The notes below the pieces were generated by a model. The model was not told the DNA's origin and did not search any database. It saw only the letters and a list, made by a program, of their open reading frames with translations. A program made the translations under genes and the position numbers. 64,000 nucleotides of DNA. Origin: Hydractinia symbiolongicarpus. Taxonomy: Eukaryota; Cnidaria; Hydrozoa; Anthoathecata; Hydractiniidae. Of the stretch, positions 39,116 to 49,758 are shown in pieces; the stretch's first letter is position 1; every line of letters begins with the position of its first letter. The DNA is taken from positions 16,368,001-16,432,000 of the forward strand of contig NC_079879.1 of NCBI RefSeq assembly GCF_029227915.1, given 5' to 3'.

Positions 39116-41728
39116 CTACTTGAATTTGAGTTTTGCTGGGTTGAATCTGATGTTCTTGGTTCTAGCTCTTTCCATTAGTGCAATGAGATTTTTGTCATGA
39201 TCCCTTTCTGCTGTCTGGTATGTTTCCCCACAACCATATACTAGGATGTCATCAGCTATGGGTGCGATACCTTCTAGTCCTTCTAACGCTGTCATGAGTC
39301 TCATTTGAAATTCCTCTGGAGCACTGTTGATGCCAAATGGAAGTCTTTTCCATCGATAACGTCCATAGGTAGTGTGCATTGTTGTCATATCTGATGATTT
39401 TTCATCTAACGGCACGTGAAAATACCCATCCTTTACATCAATTAATGTGAAACATTTTGCATTGTTCAGTTTGTGTAGATGTTCATTCAGTGTTGGCATT
39501 TGGTATAGAGGTCGTTCTATTGCTTTGTTTATTGTTTGGCTGGGGTCTATGCATACACGAAATTTGTTTGGTTGTTCTCTGCAAAGTATGTTTGAGCACC
39601 ATGGAGTTGGTTGTGTCACTTTTTCCAGTATTCCTTCTTTGACATATCTGTCTATAGCTGCTTTTTCTTTCCCACGTTTGCTCAGTGGTACTCGGTGAAT
39701 TGGCATTTGAACTGGTGTAACATCATTTTTTATCCGGAATGATACTGGTGGTTGGAGACAGCCAACACCGTTAAAGCTATCTTTATAGCATTCAATTAAT
39801 GACTCCTTGGTCAGCGGATGGGTTGTATCTAAAGGCTTTGTTTTGTTAACATGTGTTTTTGGTTGGCTAGTGGTTGTTGGCTGATTCAGGTTGCCTTGCT
39901 GTTGCAGAGAGTAGATATCCCCTGTGTTGATTGTCATGATGTTCATGTTTACACAGTCTTTACCGGAAAGGAGAGCTGGCTTTCCGATCATGTCCTTCGA
40001 GTCAAGGACTTGGAACACTAGACTATGATACTTTTTGAACTTTTCGCACAAAAGGGTGATTTTCCCGAGTCTGATTGGCTCACTTTTGTTCCCATAAGGA
40101 AGTAATACACAACGCGATTTCTGAAGCTCGATATCAGGAAAGTATTTCTGGACAACCTGGTGCGATATGGTTTTGGATGTAGCGGCAGAGTCGATTTGCA
40201 ACTGTAGGTTTACAAAGTTTCTCCCTGTTGATGAACACAAAAGCTTTGAATAAAATTTTTCCTGATTTGATTGGGATTGTCCATTCCGTTGATCTGTTGC
40301 GTACGCTGTGCTGTAATACAGTGGTTGTTCATCAGTGTAGTATGTTGGTTGTTGCTGCTCAGGTGATTCTGTTCTGCTTTCTGGTTGATGATATGTTGAT
40401 GTTGCATGAAGGTGGTTGGTCGACTTTTTCATACCCTGCGGATTGCTGTTTGGTTGTGGAGGACGTTGGTTATTTCTTCTGTTGTAGTTGGGTCTGTTGT
40501 ATCCCTTGTTGCCAAGGTGGCTGACATTTTGTTGTTCTAGACATACTCTTGCAAAGTGGTCAAATCCACCACACCTTGTGCATTTACGTCCATTAGCTGG
40601 GCAATTTGCCCAAGGATGTGGTCCTTTATTGTCTCCACACCAGTGGCAAGTATTTGGCTCACGTCTCAATTTCATGTCTCTGTGTTTCTTCCTTTGTTGT
40701 GGTGGTATTGTTGCTTTTGTCCAGTGAACATTCTCTTCTGTCCCTTTTGATGCATCACTGATGAGTTTGTTTGTCACTCGAGCAGATTCCATTGACTTGG
40801 CGTCTGCGACAACATCTGACATTGTTTTCTGTGTGCCATCTGTTCTCAGATGTGTTTTTAACAGTTCAGTTCGTGCTGTGTCCTCACAAAGTCCAAAGAC
40901 AAACTTATCACGACACATAATGTCTGTAATTTCTCCATATTCACACAGTCTTCCGGCTTGTCGTATTCGGACCTCCCAATCCTGGACTGTGAGATGTGCA
41001 TATTTTACATGGCTAGTCTCACAAATATCGAGGGATATACCCTGTCTATTATTTCCAGGAGGGGCCATGGCGTAGATGGAGAGTCCTAGAGTATTTAATG
41101 CTCATTTTGAGCTACGCAGACCCAATTAGAGCCCGCGCTCTACTAGACAACTCCCGGCAACATCCAACGGCCCACACAGTGTGCCATCTTCCCAATTTCC
41201 CTCACATGGCTTGGGTTAACCCGGGGCTATGGTAACATTCACTCGCCCATGTTGAATCGCCGTCAAGAGGAATCGAACCCCGGTCTCCCGCACAGAGTAC
41301 GAGAGCTATAACCACTAATCTACGGCGCCACAAAATCTACGGCGCCACAAGACTGTCTCATCTTGATTTTGGGACGAATGCCAGAATTTGAACCGATCAG
41401 TCATTAGGGTAGATCCTGTTGTTCCTGTGTAATGTGTGCGTAGACGATTCATCCAAATCCACGGTTTTTTCTTATCATCTACTGGAATGGATGGCTCAAT
41501 GGTATAACGTATCACCTGGAGAGCTTCATCTGGCATTGAAGATCTCAGTGCAGAGATCTCCAACAAAGGTTGCTTGTAATGTTCTGCTTGCTCAGTTTGT
41601 GAGTCTTTCTCCAAATTTCTGTAGTTCGACTGAATGCAATAGTCATTGAATCTAAGTTCAAAATTCTTGAAATTTTCGGATATGTTGCCAGTTAACTTCA
41701 ATTCTGGTCGTTTATGTGATGTATTCAT
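39116..41728 (-). pseudogene. gypsy gag-pol: gag, protease, reverse transcriptase (SINE-split)
   Basis: Gag begins at 41728 and runs to about 41357. It is then interrupted by the SINE (40991-41350) and resumes at about 40990. Two CCHC-type knuckles follow (CHWCGDNKGPHPWANC and CTRCGGFDHFARVC), then a retropepsin-like site (LQIDSAATSKT). Reverse transcriptase follows with VCIDPSQTIN, LIDVKDGYFHVPL and the catalytic box IADDILVYG. A TAG at 39116-39118 breaks pol, after which the same frame continues. By chance the SINE keeps the downstream frame open, giving a false start inside it (41068). Non-functional. Confidence 0.85.
40991..41350 (-). mobile_element. tRNA-derived SINE, copy 1 (in gypsy gag)
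   Basis: Flanked by the duplication GACTGT (40985-40990 and 41351-41356). Read on the minus strand it starts GTGGCGCCGTAGATT, then has an A-box-like TAGATTAGTGGTTATAG and a perfect B box GGTTCGATTCC, spaced as in a tRNA. A body of about 270 bases unrelated to tRNA follows, ending CATGTAAAATATGCACATCTC. The first 19 bases (the GGCGCCGTAGATTTTGT region) are duplicated in tandem. Removing it restores the gypsy gag frame. Confidence 0.9.
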
Positions 41729-41731
41729 TTT

Positions 41732-41745
41732 TACTTCTGACACCA
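41732..41745 (-). promoter_or_regulatory. gypsy primer-binding site (tRNA-Leu type)
   Basis: TGGTGTCAGAAGTA on the minus strand matches 13 of 14 bases of the complement of a typical tRNA-Leu 3' end including CCA. It lies directly after the inferred 5' LTR end and upstream of the gag ATG (41728). Confidence 0.75.
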
Positions 41746-42097
41746 AGTTACAACTTAGAAGGATGAGAAACTAGACGCCATCTTAATTCGTACTAAAAAA
41801 CGTGTTACCGAATTGCCGTGACCGACATATATATAAACAAACTATTATATATCAAAATGGTAGCCGCAATAGTGGTATAGTGCAACAAATGTACGTGTTT
41901 TTTGATATATTTTTTAATGTTTTTGTTTTAAAGAGGATCAGAATTTGTCATGTATTCCAAAATGCAAAATAGAAAGTGACAAATTTCTGCAAATTTGAAT
42001 ATTTAAATCAAGTTTTGTTGCTACCTTTATTTTAGCTAGGTAAAAAACTGAAATTTTTGTTCTTGGAAGTTTGCGCATGCGTACTCTGAATGTCCGC

Positions 42098-42507
42098 TCT
42101 TTTAGTCGGGCTGAATAAACGCGATCGAACACTTCGATACAAAAACGTTAAGATTTCCAAATTTTACAAGATTTTTCACCACCACCTTCTCCAACCACCA
42201 TATAAAGAAATTTTGTTGACTTCAGTCAACGTGTTTCAAAGCTCCCGTTGGGTAGATGTTGGCATATTGACACTCAAGACTCACTTGTTGTTGTTACTTA
42301 TTTATCATTAGACCACATCATCCCAAAATTTGAAATATTCATTGATCGATCCCTTTCATTTTCTTTAAGAATATTTGGATGGATGTTACCAGATGACCAT
42401 GATTTGCATATCTTATACAAAAAATCCTTTCTTAATACAACACTCTCCAATTTCATAAAAGAACTCAATAGTTATGAATTATGTATTCAAATATGTTTAT
42501 TTCCTGG
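42098..42507 (+). other. P-element interior, degraded
   Basis: Between the 11-kb block and the recognisable transposase C-terminus. It contains two overlapping short frames without clear family signatures. Presumably decayed transposase or intron sequence. Confidence 0.4.
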
Positions 42508-42819
42508 CAAACACGTGAAGGGCTTAAGATTACAGTTAACTCTCTCAAAAAAGTAGTGAAATTCCTTTTACAACATGGTGTACCGTACATTCTTTCTGAA
42601 CGGTTTTGTCAAGACGATCTGGAAAATTATTTTGGTAGTCAGCGTGTCATCGGATCGCGACGTGACAACCCATCGGTGAGAGACGTTGGATATAGTGATA
42701 ATACCATAAAAGCACAATTTTCTGTAAGACCAATTGCTGGGAATGTACAAGGATGTGGTAGCAAATTCAACATGATAGATGACACCCCATTACCAAAAAG
42801 AAAAAAGTCTACACTTTGA
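42508..42819 (+). pseudogene. P-element (THAP9-like) transposase, C-terminal part
   Basis: In one frame from about 42508: TREGLKITVNSL, a helix (KKVVKFLLQHGVPYIL), then SERFCQDDLENYFGSQR and RRDNPSVRDVGYSDNTIK, ending at a TGA. These blocks are hallmarks of the C-terminus of P-element/THAP9 transposases; the Glu in DDLENYFG belongs to the catalytic region in this family. Same strand as the THAP exon at 30656, which supports one gene split by the 11-kb block with loss of the middle. Confidence 0.85.
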
Positions 42820-43341
42820 ATGAAGCACACAACAAAACGGCTATTTTTATAGCCACACATTTGAAAAAATGTTATTAGTTGGCAATTTTATCTAGTTCTC
42901 TTTATATTGTGGGACTGGAGATGCTTTGTTCTATCATTGGATCACTTTAGGAGATGGTTATTGGATGAGTATGTATGTTTATTTTTTCTATGTCCCATCT
43001 ATCTATTATTTTGTGAAAGCTATTAGCTATGGAAAAATTGCAATGTTGTCACTTTTTCAAAACGCGTCAGAATTACTCACACATATAGTTACAGGAAAAT
43101 CAGAGGAATCCTGATATCTTAAATTGACCGTAAATGAAGTAACAGGATTTCTCACACGGCACCTCTAAATCGTACTGTGAGGGATCCTGATTTTTGTCTG
43201 AAGTTCAACCAGAAAAAAAAAAAAAAAAGAATGAATTTTTATTGTGATTTTTAGCCATGTGTAATGTTTTTTTATCACATGTGTGGCTATAAAAATAGCC
43301 ATTGTGGCAGATTTTATAGTTCATGCCCGGAACTAGATGAA
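42820..43341. other. P-element intergenic region
   Basis: Between the convergent transposase and zinc-finger genes. It holds an inverted pair CTATTTTTATAGCCACAC at 42840-42857 and 43272-43300, and an A17 tract near 43210. Probable shared 3' region. Confidence 0.5.
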
Positions 43342-44554
43342 TCAGTGACCCATGTCTTTGCTGCTACTGGCTTTTTTAATTTCAGTTCTCAATGATCTTT
43401 TCTTTGCAAGTTTTTTAGCAGCCTTATGTTTTTCACGTATGTCTCTAGCATAGGAAAAGCTGCGAACTCTTGTAAACATAAGTAAGCATGTGTTCCAGAA
43501 GATTCATACTGACTTCTTTACTGACTTGTGGATCAATGGTATAACATACACTTTTGAAATTGGAAAGTACAGAACAGTTTTTGAGCATATTTTTAACAAG
43601 GTCTTGACAATTTAGTGTTGTGCTGAAATTTGAAGTTTTCAACCGAAACATTTTTTCACATTCTCGAAAAAGTTCTTGTATTTGTTTGTTCACTCTCCAC
43701 AAGCCACCACGGTCGCGTATATTGATCAATGTCTGTGAATCATCACAGTCAACTTTGCATGCTTGTAGGATTGATACAGCCTGTTTGTTGAATTCACTTT
43801 GTTGAGACTTTTTCGAAAAACGGAATTTTGTATAAAGCTTGTGAACGATAAATCCAGCCACATATTGCAGGCTTTTTTGTTCATTCTTCGAGATAGGTGT
43901 TACAGCTTCAGTTACAGAATCGACAACTTTATCATTACCCGAAAGATGAATTAAAACATGATTTGCAAGTTCTGTTAGAATAATATTGCTCAAAGTGGTG
44001 TCCTCAAATTTTGATGGAAGCAAGTTATCTTTCAATAGACCATAAAAGTTTGCATAAAAATCTTCTGCATCACCGTTATACTTTCCAATGATTGGCTTCA
44101 GTTTTTTCCAAAGTTTGACCGCATCATCATTAGAAACTTTGAAATCACGAAACACTTCCCTGGTTGATTTGGGTAAACATTGATCACCAAGGCATATCTC
44201 AGCACTCTTCGTGATAAGTACTTTCAACTTCAAAGGGTGTAGCTTTTTCAAAATTTGTTCTTCTTTAGTAAGTTTTGGTAATGAAGGACCAGCATTCGTC
44301 GATATTTCAGGAGTAACTTCAGTAGTGTGTTTGACATTGCGATGTCTAGTCAGGCCACGTTGTGATTTACAAATTTTATCACAATCCTGACAAGGATACC
44401 CAACTTCTTCGTAAGCTTCCACTTCCGTTATCACAGCATCTAATTCCACATTAAAATCCACATCTTCATCAAGAAAACCGCCTTCAAGTAACTCAAATAA
44501 ATCATCAAGATCTTCGCCTGCAAGGTAGTCTCCTCCTCCTGCATGCGCCGCCAT
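43342..44554 (-). CDS. Second P-element gene: C2H2 zinc-finger protein, C-terminal frameshift
   Basis: ATG at 44554 (AAAATGGCGGC), open to 43445, 370 codons. An acidic N-terminus is followed by one C2H2 finger (YPCQDCDKICKSQRGLTRH then H) and a helical body of about 300 residues with phrases such as LQYVAGFIVHKLYTKF. After a 1-2 base shift near 43475 a basic, coiled-coil-like tail continues in another frame (FSYARDIREKHKAAKKLAKK) to a stop at 43342. The native protein is therefore probably about 405 residues. The gene lies inside the P-type terminal repeats, opposite to the transposase. The ATG falls at the inner edge of the subterminal repeat. Role unknown; an accessory DNA-binding factor is inference. 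Confidence 0.7.
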
Positions 44555-44672
44555 TTTGAATTTCTGTGCAGGATGAGCGGGCCGTCCCAGGCTGATTGAG
44601 GATAGTTCGCGTAAACAATGCCGACGGTCCACGCAACTAGACTATCTTTTTTTCTTGTGACTATGGTGAAAG

Positions 44673-45876
44673 AGAGCATAACCGAACTGTGTATTACACT
44701 TTTTACACTCGATTTCGTTGGCCAATTTCACGCTGAAAAGATTTACGAATTTTAAAACAATTTAACTGCGAAAGTGCAACCAGTTAGTTTTTCCCGTGCG
44801 CTGTGACCATGCTGTTTCATTCTACTTTGCGATCCGGAGAGTAAAGTAAAGGTGCGTGGTTTCTTAAAAATTCATTGTATTTTTTAAGTTTTCAAGTTCA
44901 AATGGACAAAAGGGGAAGAAAGTAACCACATGAAATTAGCCTCCAAGGTAAGATTAACAAGGTTAATCTGTTTTGTATAAACAAAAAAGCAAGCTTGCTT
45001 GCTAGCTACAACTGTTTTAAGCAATATATATATATATATACCAATAAAAACATCTAAATATATATTATATAACAAAAAACTATATATAAGTACGAAGAAA
45101 AGGATTTTTAAAACGTACTAAAAGTCAGCTGGCTTAGATCATTTAGTTGATATATCAAGAACTTGTCCCTTTTGTCTGTAGCTGTTTTGAGAATTGATAC
45201 AGCTTCTATGTAAACATAAACATAGAGTTTTTAGTGAAAAGTAAATTTATGTATCTTAAAACATTATATTTTGAATATTTACTCAATTGGTGAATTTGTA
45301 TACATACAAAATAGAGCATACCTAAGGAGTATCCATAAGGGTTGTATTTCTTTCAATGCTTTCTTCTTTAAAGCTTACCTCCCACTTTAAAAAAAGTATT
45401 CGAAAATCAACTCAAAATATTGTACTAACTACGGAAAAAAATTTCTTTTGTACTTATTTTGAGTTGTTCACAAGATATTCGTTGTTGAAGCTGTAAAATA
45501 TTAGCTGGAGAAGAAGCTTCATGCCAGCCACCATCTTGTGTCCCGATTGTAAATAAATTCATTCGCGGGAGGGCTTGTGACGTCAACTCCCGGATGATAA
45601 TTTCGCTGACTCTGCCAGTGGCCCATGTTTTTATATATATAAAGCAGTTTTATATATGACAAAGCGGTTGTTGTTTTTTCAACATTTGTAACGGGTACTG
45701 AAGATGAGTTTGTAACAGGTATATACTGAAGATAAGTAAACACTTGTTTTTTACTTCCCTTTTTAAAACTGAGTTCCCGTGAAAAAGTTGTGGGCTTTCT
45801 TAGTTTTAAAGTTTCGCCCAGTAAAAAGTCAATAAAACCTGACAGTGAATCATACTCTAGCTGGGAAAGCTGTTAT
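44673..45876. other. Non-coding flank
   Basis: Original target flank of the P-type transposon. AT-rich with a short TA run near 45025. No gene recognised. Confidence 0.4.
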
Positions 45877-46340
45877 TGTTAAATGATTCTTACCTTGATG
45901 AGGTAACTTGAAGGCTTCACCAGCCTCCAATACTATTGTATTGGTTACTGAAAGATAGATGAGATGTGCATATTTTACATGGCTAGCCTCACAAATATCG
46001 AGGGATATACCCTGTCTATTATTTCCAGGAGGGGCCATGGCGTAGATGGAGAGTCCTAGAGTATTTAATGCTCATTTTGAGCTACGCAGACCCAATTAGA
46101 GCCCGCGCTCTACTAGACAACTCCCGGCAACATCCAACGGCCCACACAGTGTGCCATCTTCCCAATTTCCCTCGCATGGCTTGGGTTAACCCGGGGCTAT
46201 GGTAACATTCATTCGCCCATGTTGAATTGCCGTCAAGAGGAATCAAACCCCGGTCTCCCGCACAGAGTACGAGAGCTATAACCACTAATCTACGGCGCCA
46301 CAAGATAACAACAGAATTAACACAAATCGCAATATCGACA
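45877..46340 (-). repeat. copia A 3' LTR (split by SINE)
   Basis: Matches the 5' LTR at 58835-58948 on both sides of the SINE: up to ...GGTTACTGAAAGATA, then ACAACAGAATTAACAC onward. The intact 5' LTR shows the empty site directly. Confidence 0.92.
45958..46301 (-). mobile_element. tRNA-derived SINE, copy 2 (in copia A LTR)
   Basis: Flanked by AAGATA at 45952-45957 and 46302-46307. About 97% like copy 1 and without its 19-bp head duplication. The B box has decayed to GGTTTGATTCC. Its tail carries one extra ATC at the 3' end. The uninterrupted LTR at about 58905-58920 proves the insertion point. Confidence 0.92.
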
Positions 46341-46507
46341 TTGCCACCAGTAACACAATTTTAAAGCCAACACAAATAGAATATCAAATTGCATGCTACT
46401 ACTGTTTGTCACAATCAACATGACAAACAAATTAAAATCATCAAAAAAAACACAACGGTAATCACTACAATTAATTATTGTAGAGATATTTTGGATGTCT
46501 CCTCCAA

Positions 46508-46721
46508 TGTTAAATTCACAATATGTGTATGACTAACCTGTAGGTTATCTTCACAGTTCTCCTAATAACACAACACCAAATATACCCAATTGATTTACAC
46601 ACAACACAATATATACCACTATTATAAACACAATGATTTCACCAGCAAGATTGGTTCAACACAAGTAAACCCCACCACCAATTGATTCTTATTAGTAATC
46701 GCCTAGAATGGAAGATTAACA
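46508..46721 (-). repeat. copia B 3' LTR
   Basis: 214 bp. On the minus strand it is preceded by the polypurine tract AAAAGAAAATAGAGGGAGAT (46722-46741). Confidence 0.93.
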
Positions 46722-47114
46722 ATCTCCCTCTATTTTCTTTTCGGTACGTTGTTCAGTTTATGCTGCTATGGGAGGAATTTATAGCGACTCCTACTCGCTT
46801 AGTATAGTGGTCCTGGGGAGAAATTGGCTTTTCACCAATGCCCTCTACTATACAAGTCTTGATCTAACAGTTACTGAAGACTATTCTTTCTTGGGTCCTT
46901 AGTTGTGTGATGCCAAGTGCTAAGTGGTGTTTCAGCAATGAATTCTGAAAAATAAAACTCAAAAAAACTTTATAATAAAACATTTTGAAAACACAACATT
47001 TGATTGGTCACTAATACTCATCATGACCATTTTGTAGCACATTCAGTAGAAGTGTGCTATTTGCTCCTTGCTTTGTTAACACATCTGCTAACTGATGTTA
47101 GGTGGGAATCCACT

Positions 47115-47786
47115 TCAATATAACTTCCTTTGATTGATGCTCTGTCTGAGAGAAGCCATGTCAACTCTTAATCGCTTATCTTCTAAAGCTTTTGTTGAAT
47201 ATGCAGCTTCATACAAACATTTGTTATCTGTGTAGCACAAGATACCTTCTAGATCTGTCTTCACAATTTCCATTATTACATTTTTCACCCTAATACATGC
47301 ATCAATACCATTAACAAGTGCCAAGGTTTCTGCTGCAAGTGTGCTACGCACAACTCTCTTAATCTTTTTTGACTGCCATGTGATAGGTGTCATGGTGTTC
47401 TCAACACCTTTAAGAAAAACAAAAATTCCACTTTGAGAGCTTCTGTCATGTAGATTTCCATATGAGGCATCAGCGTACAAGATTAATTGTAATGGAGGTT
47501 TCAACTTCCAAAATTTTACGCAAATATTAGGATCCAATTTCAACTTCTTTACCAATTTATTAGCTCTCATAACATCATCAACATTTGCACGGTTTAACTT
47601 TGTGCTTAACTGACAAACATCAAAAGAAATATCTGGCCTTGATTGAGAAGATACCCAATTTAATTGACCACAAATACATCGAAACTTAGATTGCTCTTCA
47701 TGTGAGAGTTCTTGATGTTTGTTTTTGGTGCTTTGAATCTCAACCTGTTCCATGCTTGCTACATATTTGCTTTCTAATGGATGCAA
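47115..47786 (-). pseudogene. copia B RNase H and RT end
   Basis: Frame of 223 codons. It contains the RT/RH connection (CICGQLNWVSSQSRPD) and an RNase H with YADASYGN, a Glu in STLAAETLAL and YTDNKCLYEA, the expected acidic residues. It is separated from the preceding RT frame by a frameshift near 47790, and the tail is out of frame after 47115. It degrades the RNA strand during reverse transcription in active relatives. Confidence 0.82.
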
Positions 47787-47796
47787 TGACTTTTAC

Positions 47797-48492
47797 TTAA
47801 AAATCTTCTGATCCTCCCCAAAGAAAATCATTAACATGTATTATTATCAATCCTTTACAACAGTCATCTTGAACCCAATAAATTAAAGCCTCATCAAATA
47901 AAGACATTTTCATTCCCAAACCAATTAACTGTTCCTTTACTCGTAAATACCAAGCTCTTGAAGCATCAGCATATACTACTTTATTCAATTTCCAAAGAAC
48001 CCCTATTACGTTTGCTTCCTTTGGGGCCTTTATAATTACTTCTGTATCAATCGGGTTGCCTTGAAGAAATGCTGTTTTGACATCTAAGGTGTGGCATTCC
48101 CATTCGTTAGTTGCTAACATTGTGAGTACAATTCGCAGACTTTCTTTTGAAAACGTTGGGGAGTCTTTAGTCAGATTTTGAACCTCCTCTTCTTCAAAAC
48201 CTCTTATGACCAAACGAGCTTTGACAATTTTGTTGCCCTCTATTTTTTTTGTTGTGATTACCCATTTTGTGAATATTGTAGATTGACTTCTGTCTTCAAC
48301 AGTGGAGAAAACATTGTTGTTTTGCCAGTTGGTTAATTCTTCAAATTTCGCATTCAAGACCTCGTCTTCAATAGTTGGTTTTATCGCTAATAATACTTCT
48401 TCAGTGTCATTGGCTTCAACAACCGGTTGCCATTCACTCACACATCTTTTGAAATCTAACCAATTAATTTCACCTGTGTCTTCATTTTGCAC
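47797..48492 (-). pseudogene. copia B reverse transcriptase with altered catalytic box
   Basis: Frame of 231 codons with copia RT signatures: TKWVITTKK, VKARLVIRGFEE and LDVKTAFLQG (first catalytic Asp). The YxDD-equivalent box reads IIHVNDFLWGG; in copia A the same place is HVDDFVYGG. The first Asp of the pair is therefore Asn here (AAT), expected to abolish polymerase activity. This is a G-to-A change on the coding strand. Confidence 0.85.
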
Positions 48493-48804
48493 ATTTAAAC
48501 AGCTGCCATATTGCCTGCCTTCTTTTATCCTTTTCTACTCACTTTACCTGCTCTGCTGTGAACTAATCCTTTAATCCACTCACTGTCTGGAGTTAGCTTT
48601 AGATGATTCTGGTTTTTAACTTTGGCATTCCTTGAAATATAGAGGTATTGCCTTTTTTTTCATTGACTGTGGTTTCACTTTTTGATGTTTCATTAGATGT
48701 TTCCTCTATTGGTGTCGCATTGGTTTGTGAATTATCAATGGCCGCATCCTCAGTTACTGGTGCTTCTGTTACTGGTACTTCCGTAGTATTACTTTCAAGA
48801 TCAA

Positions 48805-49758
48805 CTATGTCAAAAATTTCGTCTTCCGGTGAAACACAGTTGTCCAACTGCATATTGTTACTTCTGGGCTCTTTTCAGAGTCTTGTGATGGTTTCTGTGA
48901 ATGTACTACTTGATTTACCTTTTGCAACCGACAAATGTGGACTCTCACATAACTTCCACCATGCTTGACAAGTACTTGTTTATTTTCTTGTCCAATTACA
49001 GTGCCTGGTCCATGACATTTTTCGCTGTCTTTTCTTTTATAAAAGACTTTATCTCCAGTTGCATACTGCACATCATTGTAACACTGGACATTATGCCGCA
49101 ATGCTCTACGTATTCTTTCAGAAGATTCTGCTGCTATGAATGCTCTTCGTGATGCATGCATCACATCAAGGTTATGGGCCACAGTCTTACTTGAAACTGT
49201 ATCATTCATGGCTGGTAACTGATCAGTGAGGATGCAGGGATAGTCACAGTTTTTACCAAAAACAAGCTGGTTTGGTGAAAATCCATTGTTGTTTGATAAA
49301 GAATTCTTGGCACTAATAGCCCAGAAAAGTGCTCCATTAGGTGTACATTTCGTATCCTCTATAATCTTACTCAGCATTTCCTTAATGATACCATTGTGTC
49401 GCTCACAAAGCCCATTCGACCAAGGACTTTCGGCTGCTGTTGTGGAAAACTCTATGTTAAATTGCTCACACATTTCTTCATACACTTTATTGATAAATTC
49501 TCCTCCATTGTCAGCCAGAAACTTTCTTGGTTGACCAAATCTTGCTAACCAAATTTCAAAGATAATGTCTGTTATCACATCTTTATCTTTTGTCTTTGTT
49601 AACTTTGAAGATGAAAATCTTGTGAAAGCATCTATGATATGAATAAACCACAATGATTGTGAAAGTTGCACTAAATCTAAAGTCACACACTGATTAAATT
49701 CCGACGACATTGGTAAGCCAACAATAGGATGTGGTCTTGGTTTTCTATACTTAAGCAT
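48805..49758 (-). pseudogene. copia B integrase
   Basis: 317-codon frame with the rve core: Asp in VTLDLVQ, Asp in LADNGGEF and Glu in NGLCERHNG, a complete DDE triad. A GKDP-like C-terminal stretch follows (KVFYKRKDSEKCHGPGTV). The upstream HHCC-type part is in an overlapping frame (49683-50027: LHCQFCHP and CKVC). Downstream frame 48599-48853 is an acidic linker to RT. It is broken by frameshifts near 49740 and 48810. Confidence 0.85.

Larger units (their letters stand above)
38153..41745 (-). mobile_element. Ty3/gypsy retrotransposon, 3'-truncated
   Basis: On the minus strand: primer-binding site, gag, protease, reverse transcriptase and RNase H in order. Sequence matching the start of the RNase H-integrase linker ends at the border of the 4.16-kb transposon. 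Integrase, polypurine tract and 3' LTR are absent. The 5' LTR should start at 41746 (ending ...GTTGTAACT on the minus strand), but its outer edge cannot be defined without a second LTR. Confidence 0.85.
30981..42097. mobile_element. 11.1-kb block bounded by GCGGACATTCAG inverted repeats
   Basis: GCGGACATTCAG at 30981-30992 is inverted at 42086-42097. Both are followed a few bases inside by a GCGCATGC(G) palindrome. The block separates the two halves of the P transposase. It contains the ISL2EU-like element, the 11-exon DDE-like element and the truncated gypsy. I found no clear target duplication. It could be one element that accumulated insertions, or two ends brought together by later rearrangement. 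The 30993-31342 and 41750-42085 sequences look non-coding. Confidence 0.5.
30460..44665. mobile_element. P-superfamily DNA transposon, 14.2 kb with nested insertions
   Basis: Ends carry the inverted repeat CATAGTCACAAGAAAAAAAG. The heptamer GTGAAAG lies immediately outside both (30453-30459 and 44666-44672), close to the 8-bp duplication of P elements. Similarity between the ends extends about 110 bases to ATCCTGCACAGAARTTCAAAATGGCG. Own content: a THAP exon (30656-30973), the transposase C-terminus (42508-42819) and a zinc-finger gene on the other strand (44554-43342). The rest, about 30981-42097, is inserted foreign material. The transposase centre with its catalytic core is missing, so this copy cannot be autonomous. 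Confidence 0.85.

Noticed and set aside
40991-41068. Start of gypsy gag-pol at 41068
   Set aside because: This ATG and its first 25 codons lie in the SINE; the native gag start is at 41728.
41278-41340. tRNA gene on the minus strand
   Set aside because: A and B boxes are present, but the cloverleaf is imperfect, the sequence is the head of a SINE, and target duplications flank it.
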